Under the pieces are notes generated by a model that saw only the letters and a program-made list of their open reading frames with translations, made no database searches and was not told the origin of the DNA. From Myxococcota bacterium (GTDB lineage Bacteria; Myxococcota_A; Polyangia; Fen-1088), in NCBI GenBank assembly GCA_025934105.1, contig JAICYS010000026.1:1-35621 (forward strand): a stretch of 35,621 nt of DNA, read 5' to 3'. Below are positions 14,068-24,400 of the stretch, one piece after another; the stretch's first letter is position 1, and each line of letters opens with the position of its first letter. Both the position numbers and the translations under genes were made by a program.

Positions 14068-16836
14068 CTAGTGGGCGGCGCCCCAGGTCGGGCCAGACCC
14101 GACGTCCACGACCAGCGGAACCGCTAGCTGGTACACGGTTTCCATCTCGTTCTTCACCCATCGCATGAGGTCCTGGGCCTCCGCCTCCGGGACCTCGAAC
14201 ACCAGCTCGTCGTGGACGGTCAGCAGCAGGGCCGCCCCCGAGACCGGCGCCGACCGGGTCTCGATCGCGTGGTCGACCCGAATCATCGCCAGCTTCAAGA
14301 GGTCGGCGGCCGAGCCCTGGATGGGCGTGTTGCGGGCGATCCGCTCGGCGTAGGCGCGATCCTGCGAGCGGCTGGCCCGGATCTCGGGCAGCGGGCGCCG
14401 GCGCCCCAGCAGCGTCGTGACGGCCGCCGCGTCGCGCGCGTCGGCGATGGAGCGCTCCATGTAAGCGCGCACGCCGGCGTAGCGCGCGAAGTAGCTGTCG
14501 ATGTAGGCGCGGGCCTCGGCGCGCGGGATGCGCAGCACCTGCGCCAGCCCGAAGTCGCTCTGCCCGAACACCAGGCCAAAGTTGATGGCCTTGGCGACGC
14601 GGCGCTGCTCGGCGGTGACCGCCTCCGGTGACACCCCGAACACCTCCGCCGCCGTCCGCTGGTGGATGTCCTGGCCGGACCGGAACGCCTCCAGGAACGC
14701 CGGGTCCTCCGAGAAGTGCGCCAGGATGCGCAGCTCGATCTGGGAATAGTCGGCCGACACCAGGACGTGTCCGGGCTTGGCCACGAAGGCCTCGCGGATG
14801 CGGCGGCCGAGCTCGGTGCGGATCGGGATGTTCTGCAGGTTGGGGTTGCTGGACGACAGGCGGCCGGTGGCCGCGACGGCCTGGTTGAAGGACGTGTGCA
14901 GCCGGCCGGTGGTCGGGTTCACCAGCGCCGGCAGCGCGTCGATGTAGGTTCCGCGCAGCTTCGAGAGCGCGCGGAACTCGACGATCTTGGCCGGCACCGG
15001 GTGCAGGCGGGCCAGCTCCTCCAGCGTGTCGGCGTCGGTGGAGGGACCGGTCTTGGTCCGCCGGACGACCGGCAGCGACAGCTTGCCGAACAGCACGTCG
15101 GCCAGCTGCTTGTTGGACGCGATGTTGAAGGTCCCGCCCGCCATGGCGTGGATCTCGGCCTCCAGCGCCACCAGCGACTGGCCGACCTCGTGGCCGATCT
15201 GGCGCAGCTTGGCCACGTCCAGCGAGATGCCGCGGCACTCGATGCGGGCCAGCGCGCGCGCCAGCGGGACCTCCAGATCGCGGTAGAGGCCGTCGAGGCC
15301 GGCGGCAGCCAGTCCCCGCGCCTGCTTGTCCGCCAGCGCCAGCGCGGCGGCCGCTTCGGCGGCCAGCCGCGGCGCGGCCTCTTCGACGGCGATGTCGCTG
15401 CCCGGCCGCGCCGAGGCGCCCGTCCCCATCCAGCTCGCGCGGGCGGGCGGCGCGGGCACCTGCTCGGAGGCGGCGACCACGTCCAGGTCGTAGTGCGTGC
15501 GCGCCGCGTCCAGCAGGTAGGCGGCCAGCATCGAGTCCGACGCGACCGGCCCCAGCCCCACGTCCCGCTGGCTGAGCAGCACCTGCAGCGTCTTGGCGTC
15601 GTGCGTGTGCCGGGCCACGCCCGGCCCGCCCAGCACCGGCGCGAGATCGGCCAGCGCCGCCTCCGGCAGGCAGGCCGGGGCGCCCAGGTATCGGTGGTGA
15701 AACGGGATGTAGGCGCGCCGCCCGCCGGGCAGCGCCAGCGCCAGACCCACCAGGTCGGCCCGCACCGCGGAGACACCGTCCCACAGCGCCGCGATGCCGG
15801 CCGCGCCGGCCGCCTCGGCGGCGCCTGCGAATTCGGCCAGCGCCGCGCGATCGAGGAGGATCTCCGCCGGGTCCAGCGGCGCCGGCGCGGGCACCGGCAG
15901 CGCCGCCGGCTCGGGCGCCGCCGGGACGCCGGCCGCCGCGTCGCGCGCGTTTCCGCGGTCCAGCGCGTTCAGCTGCTCGGCCAGGCGCGAGAACTCCAGC
16001 TCGCGGAACAGCGCGCCCAGCCGCTGCTGGTCGGGTTCGCTGCGGTGCAGCTCGGCCAGCGTCTTGGGCAGCGGGACGTCCTCGCGCAGGCGAACCAGCT
16101 CGCGCGAGAGCAGGATGGCGTCGCGCGCCTCGGCGATGGCGGCGCCGCGCTTGCCCTTCACCTCGGCCACGCGATCCAGGAGCGCGCCCAGCGAGCCGAA
16201 CTTGTTGATGAGCTCCGCGGCGGTCTTGGGGCCGATGCCGGGCACCCCCGGCACGTTGTCGATGCTGTCGCCCATCAGGGCCAGCACGTCGCCCACCTGC
16301 TCGGGGCCCACCCCGAACTTCTCGCGCACCTCGTCGGCGCCGAAGCGGCGGTTGCGCATCGTGTCCAGCACGAACACATCGCCGCAGCAGAGCTGCATCA
16401 GGTCCTTGTCCGACGAGCAGACCACGACCTCCATCCCGGCACCGGCCGCGACCCTGGCCAGCGTGGCGATGATGTCGTCGGCCTCGAACCCGGGCACCTC
16501 GACCTGCGCCAGGCCGAACGCGTCGACGACGGTCCGCACCAGCGTCAGCTGCGCCGCCAGCTCGGGCGGCATCGAGGGGCGGTGCGCCTTGTATTCGGGG
16601 AAGATCTCGTTGCGGAAATTGTCGCCCGGCGCGTCGTAGACCACGCAGAGGTGGGTCGGGCGCTGCTCGCGCTCGATGCGCAGGATCATCTGGCAGAGGC
16701 CGTAGATGGCCCCGGTCTGCAGCCCCTTCGTGGTGGTCAGCGGCGGCAGCGCGTGGAACGCGCGGAACAGAAAATTGTAGGCGTCGACGATGTAGAGGCT
16801 CGGTTTGCTCGACACCGAAGTTGTGACATCCGCCAT
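14068..16836 (-). CDS. polA: DNA polymerase I
   Basis: Repair and Okazaki-fragment polymerase, 922 residues from the ATG at 16836 (a GTG six bases upstream is also in frame). The 5'-nuclease domain (about 1-290) is complete: YIVDAYNFLFRAFHALPPL, VYDAPGDNFR, SSDKDLMQL and GDSIDNVPGVPGIGPKTA. The middle domain (about 300-505) has lost the proofreading site: the DxE motif is replaced around residues 350-353 (ALWDG) and the residue four before D503 is Leu, not Tyr. The polymerase domain has DYSQIELR (D696), the O-helix, and VHDE (H875). In the O-helix the usual INFGLIYG reads INFGLVFG, so the Tyr equivalent to E. coli Y766 is Phe (F757). Divergent from tamB over a 54-bp gap. The identification is certain; the exo-minus state is inferred from motifs. 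Confidence 0.98.
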   Translation of the reverse strand: MADVTTSVSSKPSLYIVDAYNFLFRAFHALPPLTTTKGLQTGAIYGLCQMILRIEREQRPTHLCVVYDAPGDNFRNEIFPEYKAHRPSMPPELAAQLTLVRTVVDAFGLAQVEVPGFEADDIIATLARVAAGAGMEVVVCSSDKDLMQLCCGDVFVLDTMRNRRFGADEVREKFGVGPEQVGDVLALMGDSIDNVPGVPGIGPKTAAELINKFGSLGALLDRVAEVKGKRGAAIAEARDAILLSRELVRLREDVPLPKTLAELHRSEPDQQRLGALFRELEFSRLAEQLNALDRGNARDAAAGVPAAPEPAALPVPAPAPLDPAEILLDRAALAEFAGAAEAAGAAGIAALWDGVSAVRADLVGLALALPGGRRAYIPFHHRYLGAPACLPEAALADLAPVLGGPGVARHTHDAKTLQVLLSQRDVGLGPVASDSMLAAYLLDAARTHYDLDVVAASEQVPAPPARASWMGTGASARPGSDIAVEEAAPRLAAEAAAALALADKQARGLAAAGLDGLYRDLEVPLARALARIECRGISLDVAKLRQIGHEVGQSLVALEAEIHAMAGGTFNIASNKQLADVLFGKLSLPVVRRTKTGPSTDADTLEELARLHPVPAKIVEFRALSKLRGTYIDALPALVNPTTGRLHTSFNQAVAATGRLSSSNPNLQNIPIRTELGRRIREAFVAKPGHVLVSADYSQIELRILAHFSEDPAFLEAFRSGQDIHQRTAAEVFGVSPEAVTAEQRRVAKAINFGLVFGQSDFGLAQVLRIPRAEARAYIDSYFARYAGVRAYMERSIADARDAAAVTTLLGRRRPLPEIRASRSQDRAYAERIARNTPIQGSAADLLKLAMIRVDHAIETRSAPVSGAALLLTVHDELVFEVPEAEAQDLMRWVKNEMETVYQLAVPLVVDVGSGPTWGAAH

Positions 16837-16853
16837 GGGCACGGCCCTGGGCG

Positions 16854-16862
16854 TTTATGACA
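16854..16862 (-). promoter_or_regulatory. Candidate extended -10 for polA
   Basis: The minus strand reads TGTCATAAA: TGn then CATAAA (4 of 6). It would start transcription about 11 nt before the polA ATG. It overlaps by five bases the box proposed for tamB on the other strand. No clear -35. Confidence 0.3.
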
Positions 16863-16866
16863 CAAT
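16858..16866 (+). promoter_or_regulatory. Candidate extended -10 for tamB
   Basis: The plus strand reads TGACACAAT: TGn then CACAAT (4 of 6). The predicted start near 16873 gives a leader of about 18 nt that includes the GAGGG before the ATG. It overlaps the proposed polA box, so the two promoters may exclude each other. Confidence 0.3.
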
Positions 16867-16890
16867 GGTCCTCCCTTGCCGAGGGCTGGA

Positions 16891-19800
16891 ATGCGCATAG
16901 CCCGGGCCCTGCGCCGAATCGCCGGCGGAACGGTCCTGGCAGCGGCGGGCCTGGTGCTGGCCGCGTCGGTGGTGCTGCAGGGGCCCCGGCTGGGGCGCCT
17001 CATCGAGGGGGCGCTTCCGCCCTTCGCCGGCAAGCTGCACATCGGCGGCGTCACCTGGCCGCTGCGCGCGCTCGGCGACCTTCTGACCGACACGCCGACG
17101 CCGATCGTCGTGGACGAGCTGCGCATCACCGACCCCGAGGGGACGGTCGTACTGGACGTGCCGCACCTCGAGGCGCGGGTGCGCCTGCGGAGCCTGCTGA
17201 AGGGCAACTTCGCCATCGAAACGCTGCGGGTGCCTCAGGCGCTGTGGCGGTTCTCCCAGCTCAAACACGGCGACGGGATCGGCTTTCTGGCGGCGCTGGC
17301 GCCCAAGCCGGATCCCAGGGCGGCGACTGCGAAGCCGCGCGATCCCGACGCGCCGGGGACCTTCTTCGCGATCGACGACGCCGAGCTGGGCGACCTGACG
17401 GCGGTGCTCGATTTCCCCGGGGTCTGGGGGCTGGAGCTGCGCCACGCCCACGGCCACGTCACGCTGCTGCAGACCGGCGTCGACCCGCATCACCCGTTCT
17501 TCGGGTTCGACGCCACCTCGGTCGTCGCCGAGGGGGGCGGCGCGCTGCGCATCCTGGGAGACAACGTGCTGCCGTTCGACCGGGTGGTCATCAACCGGGT
17601 GGCGACCACCCGCGAGCGGCCCGACGACATCGTGCTGGACCTGGCCGCGGCGGACACGGGGCGCAGCCGGCTGTCCGGCCGGGGCGCCTTCACCGGCATC
17701 TACGGCGCCAGCAGCGTGCCGGGCATCGACCTGCACGTCGCCTTCGACCACGCGGCAGACGCGCTCAGCGCCGTGGCGGCCGCCAAGGGGCTGGCGAACC
17801 TCGAGATCGGCGGCGACGGCGCGCGCATCACGGCCGACCTATCGCAGCCGTTCGCGAAGCTCCAGGTGGGCGCGCAGATCGCCGGGCTCGACGTTCGCTA
17901 CGGGGACTATCGCGCGCGCGACGTCGGGCTGCGGCTGGCGTTCGACGGCGGCACCGGCCGCGTGAACGTCGACCGGCTGTCGTTGGGAGCGCCCGGCGGC
18001 GGCACGTTGAGCGCCGACGCCAAGCTGGACACGCAGACGATGGGCCTCGGCGCCACGCTGGGCTTTCACGGATTCCACACCGAGAGCTATCTGCCGCCGG
18101 GGCTGCGGGCCCTGGGCGGCGGCCGGCTGGACGGCCGCATCGAGCTGCAGGGCGACCTGGCCAAGACCAGGCTGCGCGTCGGCAAGCTGGAGCTGCGGCT
18201 GGCGCGGGCGGCCGCCGCCGGGTTGCCACGCGACATCCGGCTGCGCGGGCGCGCCGAGGCCTCACCGGCGCTGGCGCGCACCGACGGGATCACCGTCGCC
18301 GCTGGCGGCGCCGAGGCGACCCTGCGCGGGTCGGTCGACCTCGGCCGGCGGCGCCTGGACCTGGGGCTGGCGGCCACCGCCCCCGAGCTGCCGCGCCTGC
18401 TGAAGGAGATGGGCCTGCCGCCGCTGGCGCAGGGGGCGCGCCTCGACGCGCGGGCGACCGGGCCGCTCGACGATCCCTCGGCCAGCGCCGACCTGGTCCT
18501 GGAGGGGGTCGGCGCCGGCAGCCGGCGGGTGCGCCGCCTGGACGCGCGCGTCTCGCTGGAACACGGCGAGGTCCGGCTGGAGCGGCTGACCGGCCCGGCC
18601 TTCGGCGGCCACCTGGAGGCGCGCGGCACCGTGCAGCTGCCGCGCGGTCACGCTGGTCGGGCAGGCGTCCCCGTCGCCGATCTCCGGCTGAACGCGCGCG
18701 ACATCGACCTCGGCGCGCTGGCCCCCGAGACGGGCGTGACCGGCCGCGTGAGCCTGTCGCTGGATGCGCGCGGCCCGCTGGACGCGCCCAGCGCCCACCT
18801 GGAGATCCCCGCCGGGACGGCGATCCACGCGCGGGGCCACACCTTCCTGCTGGGGCCGGTGTCGATCGCGTCCGACGGGCGCAACGCCGACATCAAGAGT
18901 CTGCACCTGGCCCACCAGGGGGGCGGCACCCTGGATCTGCGCGGCCGGGTCGCGCTCGCGTCCGAGGAGGTGAGCCTGGATCTGGCCCTGGACGGCTTCC
19001 CGCTGGCGGCCCTTCCCGGCTCGTCCGACGCGGCCCTGACCGGGGTGGCCGGCGCGCGGCTGCACCTCGCCGGACGCGCCGAGCGGCCGCAGGTCGCCGG
19101 CGAGATCGATCTGCGCGACGTGAGCGCGCGAGGGGTTCGGCTGGGGTCGGGGCACCTGGCGCTGTCGCCCGTGACGGTGGGGCGCGGCCACGTGCCGGGC
19201 GTCGGAGTCCACGGCCAGCTCTTCGATCGATTCGACGTCGACGCCGAGGCGGCGCTGACGGCCGGCGGCCCGACCGTGCACGGGCGGGTGGCGTTCCGGC
19301 GCCTCGAGCTGCAGGCGCTGGCGCCCGAGCTGGCGGCGCTGGGCGACGGGCACGGGATCGCCACCGGGCGCGTCGCCGTCGACCTGGACCCCGGCCGGCC
19401 GCCCGCCGTCGACGTGCTGCTCCCCGAGCTCTGGCTGTCGGTGGCGCGCCCGGTGGACGGTCCCAACGGCGAGACCACGGTGGAGCGCGTCCGCATCGAA
19501 GCCACCCGCCCGGTGCACGTCCACGTCGACGGCGATCACGTGGCGCTGGACGAGGCGCGCTTCGCCACCGACGGGGGCGACCTGCGGATCCAGGGGCGCC
19601 TCGACGGCCGGGCCATCACAGGGGCGGTCTCGGGCCACCTGGATCTGGAGCTGCTGGAGCCGTTCACGCGCGGCACGCTCGAGCGGCTGGGCGGCGACCT
19701 CAGCGCCGAGCTGACGGCCGGCGGCACGCTGGATCGCCCCGACCTGCGCGGCGAGGTGGCCATCGTCCACCCGGTGCGGCTGCGGACCCGCGCCCTCGAT

Positions 19801-21381
19801 CGCGACGTCAGCATCGACTCGGGACGGTTCAAGCTGGGCAGCGGCGGCCAGGTCGGGCTGGAGAACCTGGCGGTCACGGTCGACGGCGCGACGCTGAAGC
19901 TGTCGGGACGCGCGACGCTGGGGCCGGGCTTCATGCCCGAGAACCTGCAGGCCGACGTGATGGGCGACGTCAGCGCGCGGCTGCTCGCGCAAGCCGTGCC
20001 CGACGCCATCTCGGACGCGCAAGGCAAGGCCCACGTGCGCGGCCAGCTCCGCGGGACGTTGCTGCACCCGGAGATCCGCGGGCGGCTGGACCTGGAGGCC
20101 ATCGACTTCCGGCTGCGCGATCTGGGGACCGAGGTGCAGGTGGAAAGCGGCATCGTCGAGATCAACAACGACGGGGTGGTCCTGCACAACGTGAAGGTCC
20201 TGTTCGACGACCAGGGGACGCTGGTCATCGGCGCGTCGGGGGTCCGGGCCGGCCGCGTGCAGTTCAGCAGCCTGTTCCCGTTCAAGCCCGGGGAATTCGA
20301 CCTGCCGCTGCACGGCGAGCGCCTGACCTATCGCACGCCGGGAGTGTTCGAGATCGACGACCTGGCGTTCGACCTGGATCTGATCGGCAGCGTCGATCAG
20401 GGGTTCGGACTGGGCGGCGAGGTCCGGCTGGTGTCGGGGCGCTACCTGCAGTCCTTCAACGTGAAGGACCTGGCCATCAGCCCGCGCGTGAACGAGTCCA
20501 GCGTCCGCCCGTTTTACGACGGCAAGCCGCTGCTCGAACAGCTGAAGCTGGATCTGTCGGTCCGGACGGTGGGCGACGGCTTCGTGGTGCAGAACAACCT
20601 GGCGCCGGAGATCCACGCCGACGTGATCCTGCACGTGGGCGGGACGCTGGCGGTGCCGCAGCTGGCCGGTGACGTCCGGCCGACCGACGGGCGGTTCAAC
20701 ATCCCCTTCATGCGCGGCGACTTCGACCTGGTCCCCAACGTCAACCACGTCACCTTCATCGCCACCAAGTCCATCGCCGACGGCGACACACCCGACATCG
20801 AGATCGAAGCCGTCAACCAGGTCACGGACGCGAACGGCAACGACCACACCGTCCACATGCGCATCAGCGGGCCCTTGCGCGAGGCGCAGATCGATCTCTC
20901 CAGCGACGACGGGTTGGACCGCAATCAGACCGCCTTCCTGCTGCTGACGGGGCGGACCTCGGCGTCGACCTCGTCGCCCTTCGGCACCCAGAACGCGACG
21001 GTGGGCGCCAACCTGACCACCGGCGCCGACATCGCCGGACAAGCCACGCGCGACACGGTGGCGAACCTGATGGAGCCCTACATCGACGACACCTTCCAGC
21101 GGCTGACCGGCCTCAACCTGCGGCTGACGGTCGGCTCGGACGGGTTCGAGGGGCGCATCCGCAAGCGGGTCAGCCGATACGGCGACCTGCAGCTCGATTA
21201 CCTGCAGGGATTCCAGAATCAGAGCCACTGGAACGGCCAGGGGAACCTGTGGCTGGTCGACTATCTGAGCCTGGGCGGCGGGATCGAGCAGGTCCGGCTC
21301 TCGTCCGAACAGGGCGTCCCCGAGACGCTGCCCCTCAATTACAATTTCGAGCTGCGCCTGGATTACGCGATAAGAAGGTGA
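16891..21381 (+). CDS. tamB: TamB-like translocation and assembly module protein (DUF490 family)
   Basis: A giant AsmA-like/TamB protein, 1496 residues from the ATG at 16891 (a TTG in frame at 16876 would add five); GAGGG at 16881-16885 serves as ribosome-binding site. One N-terminal membrane anchor (about residues 9-31, AGGTVLAAAGLVLAASVVLQG) is followed by a very long run of short beta-strand repeats with Gly/Asp turns, the expected beta-taco groove running across the periplasm. The C-terminal ~350 residues are the DUF490 block, with phrases such as GGTLAVPQLAGDVRPTDGRF, HMRISGPLREAQIDLSSDDG, TAFLLLTGRTSAS and LRLTVGSDGFEGRIRKRVS. Known TamB relatives move phospholipid or help barrel assembly between the inner and outer membranes. 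The Omp85 gene starts 49 bp downstream, giving a complete TAM pair. Length is near that of E. coli TamB (about 1259) plus a longer groove. Confidence 0.9.
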   Translation: MRIARALRRIAGGTVLAAAGLVLAASVVLQGPRLGRLIEGALPPFAGKLHIGGVTWPLRALGDLLTDTPTPIVVDELRITDPEGTVVLDVPHLEARVRLRSLLKGNFAIETLRVPQALWRFSQLKHGDGIGFLAALAPKPDPRAATAKPRDPDAPGTFFAIDDAELGDLTAVLDFPGVWGLELRHAHGHVTLLQTGVDPHHPFFGFDATSVVAEGGGALRILGDNVLPFDRVVINRVATTRERPDDIVLDLAAADTGRSRLSGRGAFTGIYGASSVPGIDLHVAFDHAADALSAVAAAKGLANLEIGGDGARITADLSQPFAKLQVGAQIAGLDVRYGDYRARDVGLRLAFDGGTGRVNVDRLSLGAPGGGTLSADAKLDTQTMGLGATLGFHGFHTESYLPPGLRALGGGRLDGRIELQGDLAKTRLRVGKLELRLARAAAAGLPRDIRLRGRAEASPALARTDGITVAAGGAEATLRGSVDLGRRRLDLGLAATAPELPRLLKEMGLPPLAQGARLDARATGPLDDPSASADLVLEGVGAGSRRVRRLDARVSLEHGEVRLERLTGPAFGGHLEARGTVQLPRGHAGRAGVPVADLRLNARDIDLGALAPETGVTGRVSLSLDARGPLDAPSAHLEIPAGTAIHARGHTFLLGPVSIASDGRNADIKSLHLAHQGGGTLDLRGRVALASEEVSLDLALDGFPLAALPGSSDAALTGVAGARLHLAGRAERPQVAGEIDLRDVSARGVRLGSGHLALSPVTVGRGHVPGVGVHGQLFDRFDVDAEAALTAGGPTVHGRVAFRRLELQALAPELAALGDGHGIATGRVAVDLDPGRPPAVDVLLPELWLSVARPVDGPNGETTVERVRIEATRPVHVHVDGDHVALDEARFATDGGDLRIQGRLDGRAITGAVSGHLDLELLEPFTRGTLERLGGDLSAELTAGGTLDRPDLRGEVAIVHPVRLRTRALDRDVSIDSGRFKLGSGGQVGLENLAVTVDGATLKLSGRATLGPGFMPENLQADVMGDVSARLLAQAVPDAISDAQGKAHVRGQLRGTLLHPEIRGRLDLEAIDFRLRDLGTEVQVESGIVEINNDGVVLHNVKVLFDDQGTLVIGASGVRAGRVQFSSLFPFKPGEFDLPLHGERLTYRTPGVFEIDDLAFDLDLIGSVDQGFGLGGEVRLVSGRYLQSFNVKDLAISPRVNESSVRPFYDGKPLLEQLKLDLSVRTVGDGFVVQNNLAPEIHADVILHVGGTLAVPQLAGDVRPTDGRFNIPFMRGDFDLVPNVNHVTFIATKSIADGDTPDIEIEAVNQVTDANGNDHTVHMRISGPLREAQIDLSSDDGLDRNQTAFLLLTGRTSASTSSPFGTQNATVGANLTTGADIAGQATRDTVANLMEPYIDDTFQRLTGLNLRLTVGSDGFEGRIRKRVSRYGDLQLDYLQGFQNQSHWNGQGNLWLVDYLSLGGGIEQVRLSSEQGVPETLPLNYNFELRLDYAIRR

Positions 21382-21430
21382 TGCCGGCTGATCGGCACGT
21401 CTTGCGCCCCGACCCCGTTCCTCTCCCCCC

Positions 21431-24400
21431 GTGACTCGCGCGACCGCCTCGATCCTCTTCGGCGCCGCGCTGGCCTGCGCGGCCGTAACGCGCGCGCGCG
21501 CGCAGGAACCGGTGGCCGCCGTGCCGGTGGCGGGCTACGAGCTCGGCGGCACGCGCATCGATCCCGACGACAAGCTCCGCAGCTTCATCGCCTCGGTCGC
21601 CGCCGTCGGCGAGCCGTTCGTGCCGGCCGGGCCCAGCGACCTCATCGGCCAGCCGCTCGGGACCGTGCCGCGCCTGGTGCGGGCCTTCGACGCCATCGGG
21701 TACCGCGCGGCGGTCACCACCCGCGGCGGCCCGGGCGGGATCACGCTGGTCGTCAACCTGCTGCCTTACGAGCGCCTGCGCTACGTGTTCGTGACCGGCA
21801 ACTGGCGCATCCAGCAGGACGAAATCCAGCGGCGGATCACCATCCGTCCCGGGCAGGCGATTCCACCGGCCGGGCCCGAGCGGGCCGCCGTCCTCGAGCG
21901 CGAGCGCGAACACGTCATCGATTTTCTGCGCAGCCGGGGCTACTTCGAGGCGAACGTGCGCCTGGAGGCCCGCCCCGGCACGGCGCCCGGCGCGCTGGAC
22001 TTCTACGTGATGGTCCGCCTGGGGCCCGCCTACCCGCTCGGCCCCATCACCTTCACCGGCAACCACGCGCTGCGCGCGGACGAGATCGACCCGATGTTCC
22101 GGCACGCCGACTGGCTGACGTTGTGGAACACGCCGGTGCCGTTCACGCAAAAGCAGCTGCGCGAGGATTTGGACGCGCTGACCAAGCGGTACCGCGCGCT
22201 CGGCTACGTCGGCGTGCGCGTCACCACCGATTTCAGCGTCGGCCACAGCGTGGATCGGGCCGCCAAGAACGTCCGCATCGGCGTCACCATCAACGAACGC
22301 AAGCGCATCGTGGTGGCCTTCGAGGGGAACACCAGCCAGTCGCGCGGCTCCCTCCTGGACGTCATCACCCTGTTCAGCCGCGGGTCCTACGACGACTACG
22401 AGGTCAGCGCCAGCGCCGACGCCATCCAGCGCCACTATCAGGAGGCCGGCAACTTCCTGGCGCGCGTCGACTGGCGCCGCGAGCGCCTCTCCTCCGACGA
22501 AGAGCGGATCGTCTTCAGCATCGACGAGGGGCCTGGCCTCAAGGTCCGGTCGGTGGACTTCGCCGGAGCGCACGCCCTGTCGCCGGCCGAACTGGCCGAG
22601 GTCGTGTCGGTGCGCCCCTACCCGTTCCTGGGCATCGGCTCGGGCGGCTACGCGACCGGCAAGCAGCTGGAACAGGACGTCGAGCGCCTGCTGGAACACT
22701 ACCGGTCGAAGGGGTTCCTGGAGGCCAAGGCCCGCGTCGACGCGGCGACCAGCCTGGCCGCGCTGGGACACGTGGGCGCCGTCGCCGCGGCGGCCGAGAC
22801 CTCCTCGCGCGACGCGCGGGACCTGCACGTGCGCTTCACGATCGACGAGGGGCCGCGCGTCCGGCTGGCGTCCGAAACCTTTCAGTCGACGGACGCGACG
22901 CCGCTGCCCTACGGCGAGCAGTTCCTGCTGGAGAGCGTGGCGCTGCGCCCGGGGGCGCCCTATTCGCCGGCGGCGGTGCACGCCGACGTCAAGCGGCTGG
23001 TCCGCCTGTTCGGGGACACCGGCTACGGCCTGGCCATCGTCGAGCCCGACGTCGACCGCCGCGGCGACGCGGTCGCGCTGACCTGGAAGGTGACGCTGGG
23101 CCCGCGCATGCAGGTGGGGCCGATCTTCGTGCGCGGCAACTTCGTCACCCGGAACCAGACCATCCTCGAGCAGATCCGGCTCCGGCCGGGCGACACGCTG
23201 AAGACCACCGCCGTCGAGCGCAGCCAGCGCGACATCGGCTTCATGCAGCTCTTCAACAACGCGTCGCCGATCGCCTTCCCCGAGAAGGACGGCCGGCGGC
23301 CGGTGCAGCCGATGGTGGTCAACGTCGAGGAGCGGTACGAGCAGTTCAGCGTCCTGCACCTGGGCGTCGGCGCGTCGACCGACCAGAAGCCGCCCGATTC
23401 GTCCTTCCCGGTCGGCGTCTACGTGCGCGCCGGTTACGACAACCGCGATCTCCTGGGGCGCGCCTGGGCCCTGGACAGCACCTTCACCTACGGCACCGCC
23501 ATCTTGAAGGGGAACGTGTCGTTCCTCGACCGGCGGTTCCTGGGGACGCTCTTTCGCCTGGACGCATCGTTCACGTACCTCAATCAGGCCACCGTGCGGC
23601 TGGGCGACATCCACTCGGGCGGCGGCTCGATCGGCCTGTCGCGCGAGCTCTTCCCCGGGGTCGACGCCGGCCTGCATTACAACCTGCGCAACACCACCCA
23701 CACGGAGCCGCTGCTGCGGCAGTCGGGCGCCGACGAGCTGACCCAGAACGTGACCCTCGGGACCACCGTCGGCAGCCTGAGCGCCAACGTCGAGTGGCTG
23801 CGCATGGACAACCGCCTGCTTCCCACCCGCGGGTTCCGCGTCGACGCCATCGCCGAACTGGCGCTGCCGGCCTTCTCGGTGCCGCTGCGGCCGTTCCCGT
23901 TCGCCATCGGCGACGACAGCTTCTTGAAGATCGGCGTGCACGCGCTGTCTGTCATCCCGCTCGGGCGGCGGATCTACTTGCGCCACGGGTTCCGCTTCGA
24001 CCAGGGGCTGCCGCTGGGCGGTGCGTCGCTGCTGCCCAAGGTCGAGCGCTACTTCGCGGGCGGCGACACCACCATCCGCGGCTACCAGCTCGATCACGCA
24101 CGCGTCGAGGTGGTCGAGTTGCCGCTGGCGCCCGTCGACCCGCGCAACCCGGCGGCTGGCGGCCTTTACAACGTGGAGTACCGGCCGCTGGGCGGCAACC
24201 TGCGCATCCTGCAGAACATCGACCTGCAGTTCCCGATCCTGCCGCCCTGGTACGGGGCGGTGTTCATGGACAACGGCGTGGTGGCCGACTCGCTGAGCAG
24301 CCTGGGCGCCCGCCAGTTCCGCCACGGCGTCGGCATCTCACCCCTGCTGATCCGGCTGCCCATCGGCGATGTCAGCCTGGCCTGGGGCTGGCCGCTCGAT

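Noticed and set aside
21486-21503. CG dinucleotide run in the Omp85 signal-peptide coding region as microsatellite or phase-variable tract
   Set aside because: Short and in keeping with Ala/Arg codon use; no frame ambiguity seen.
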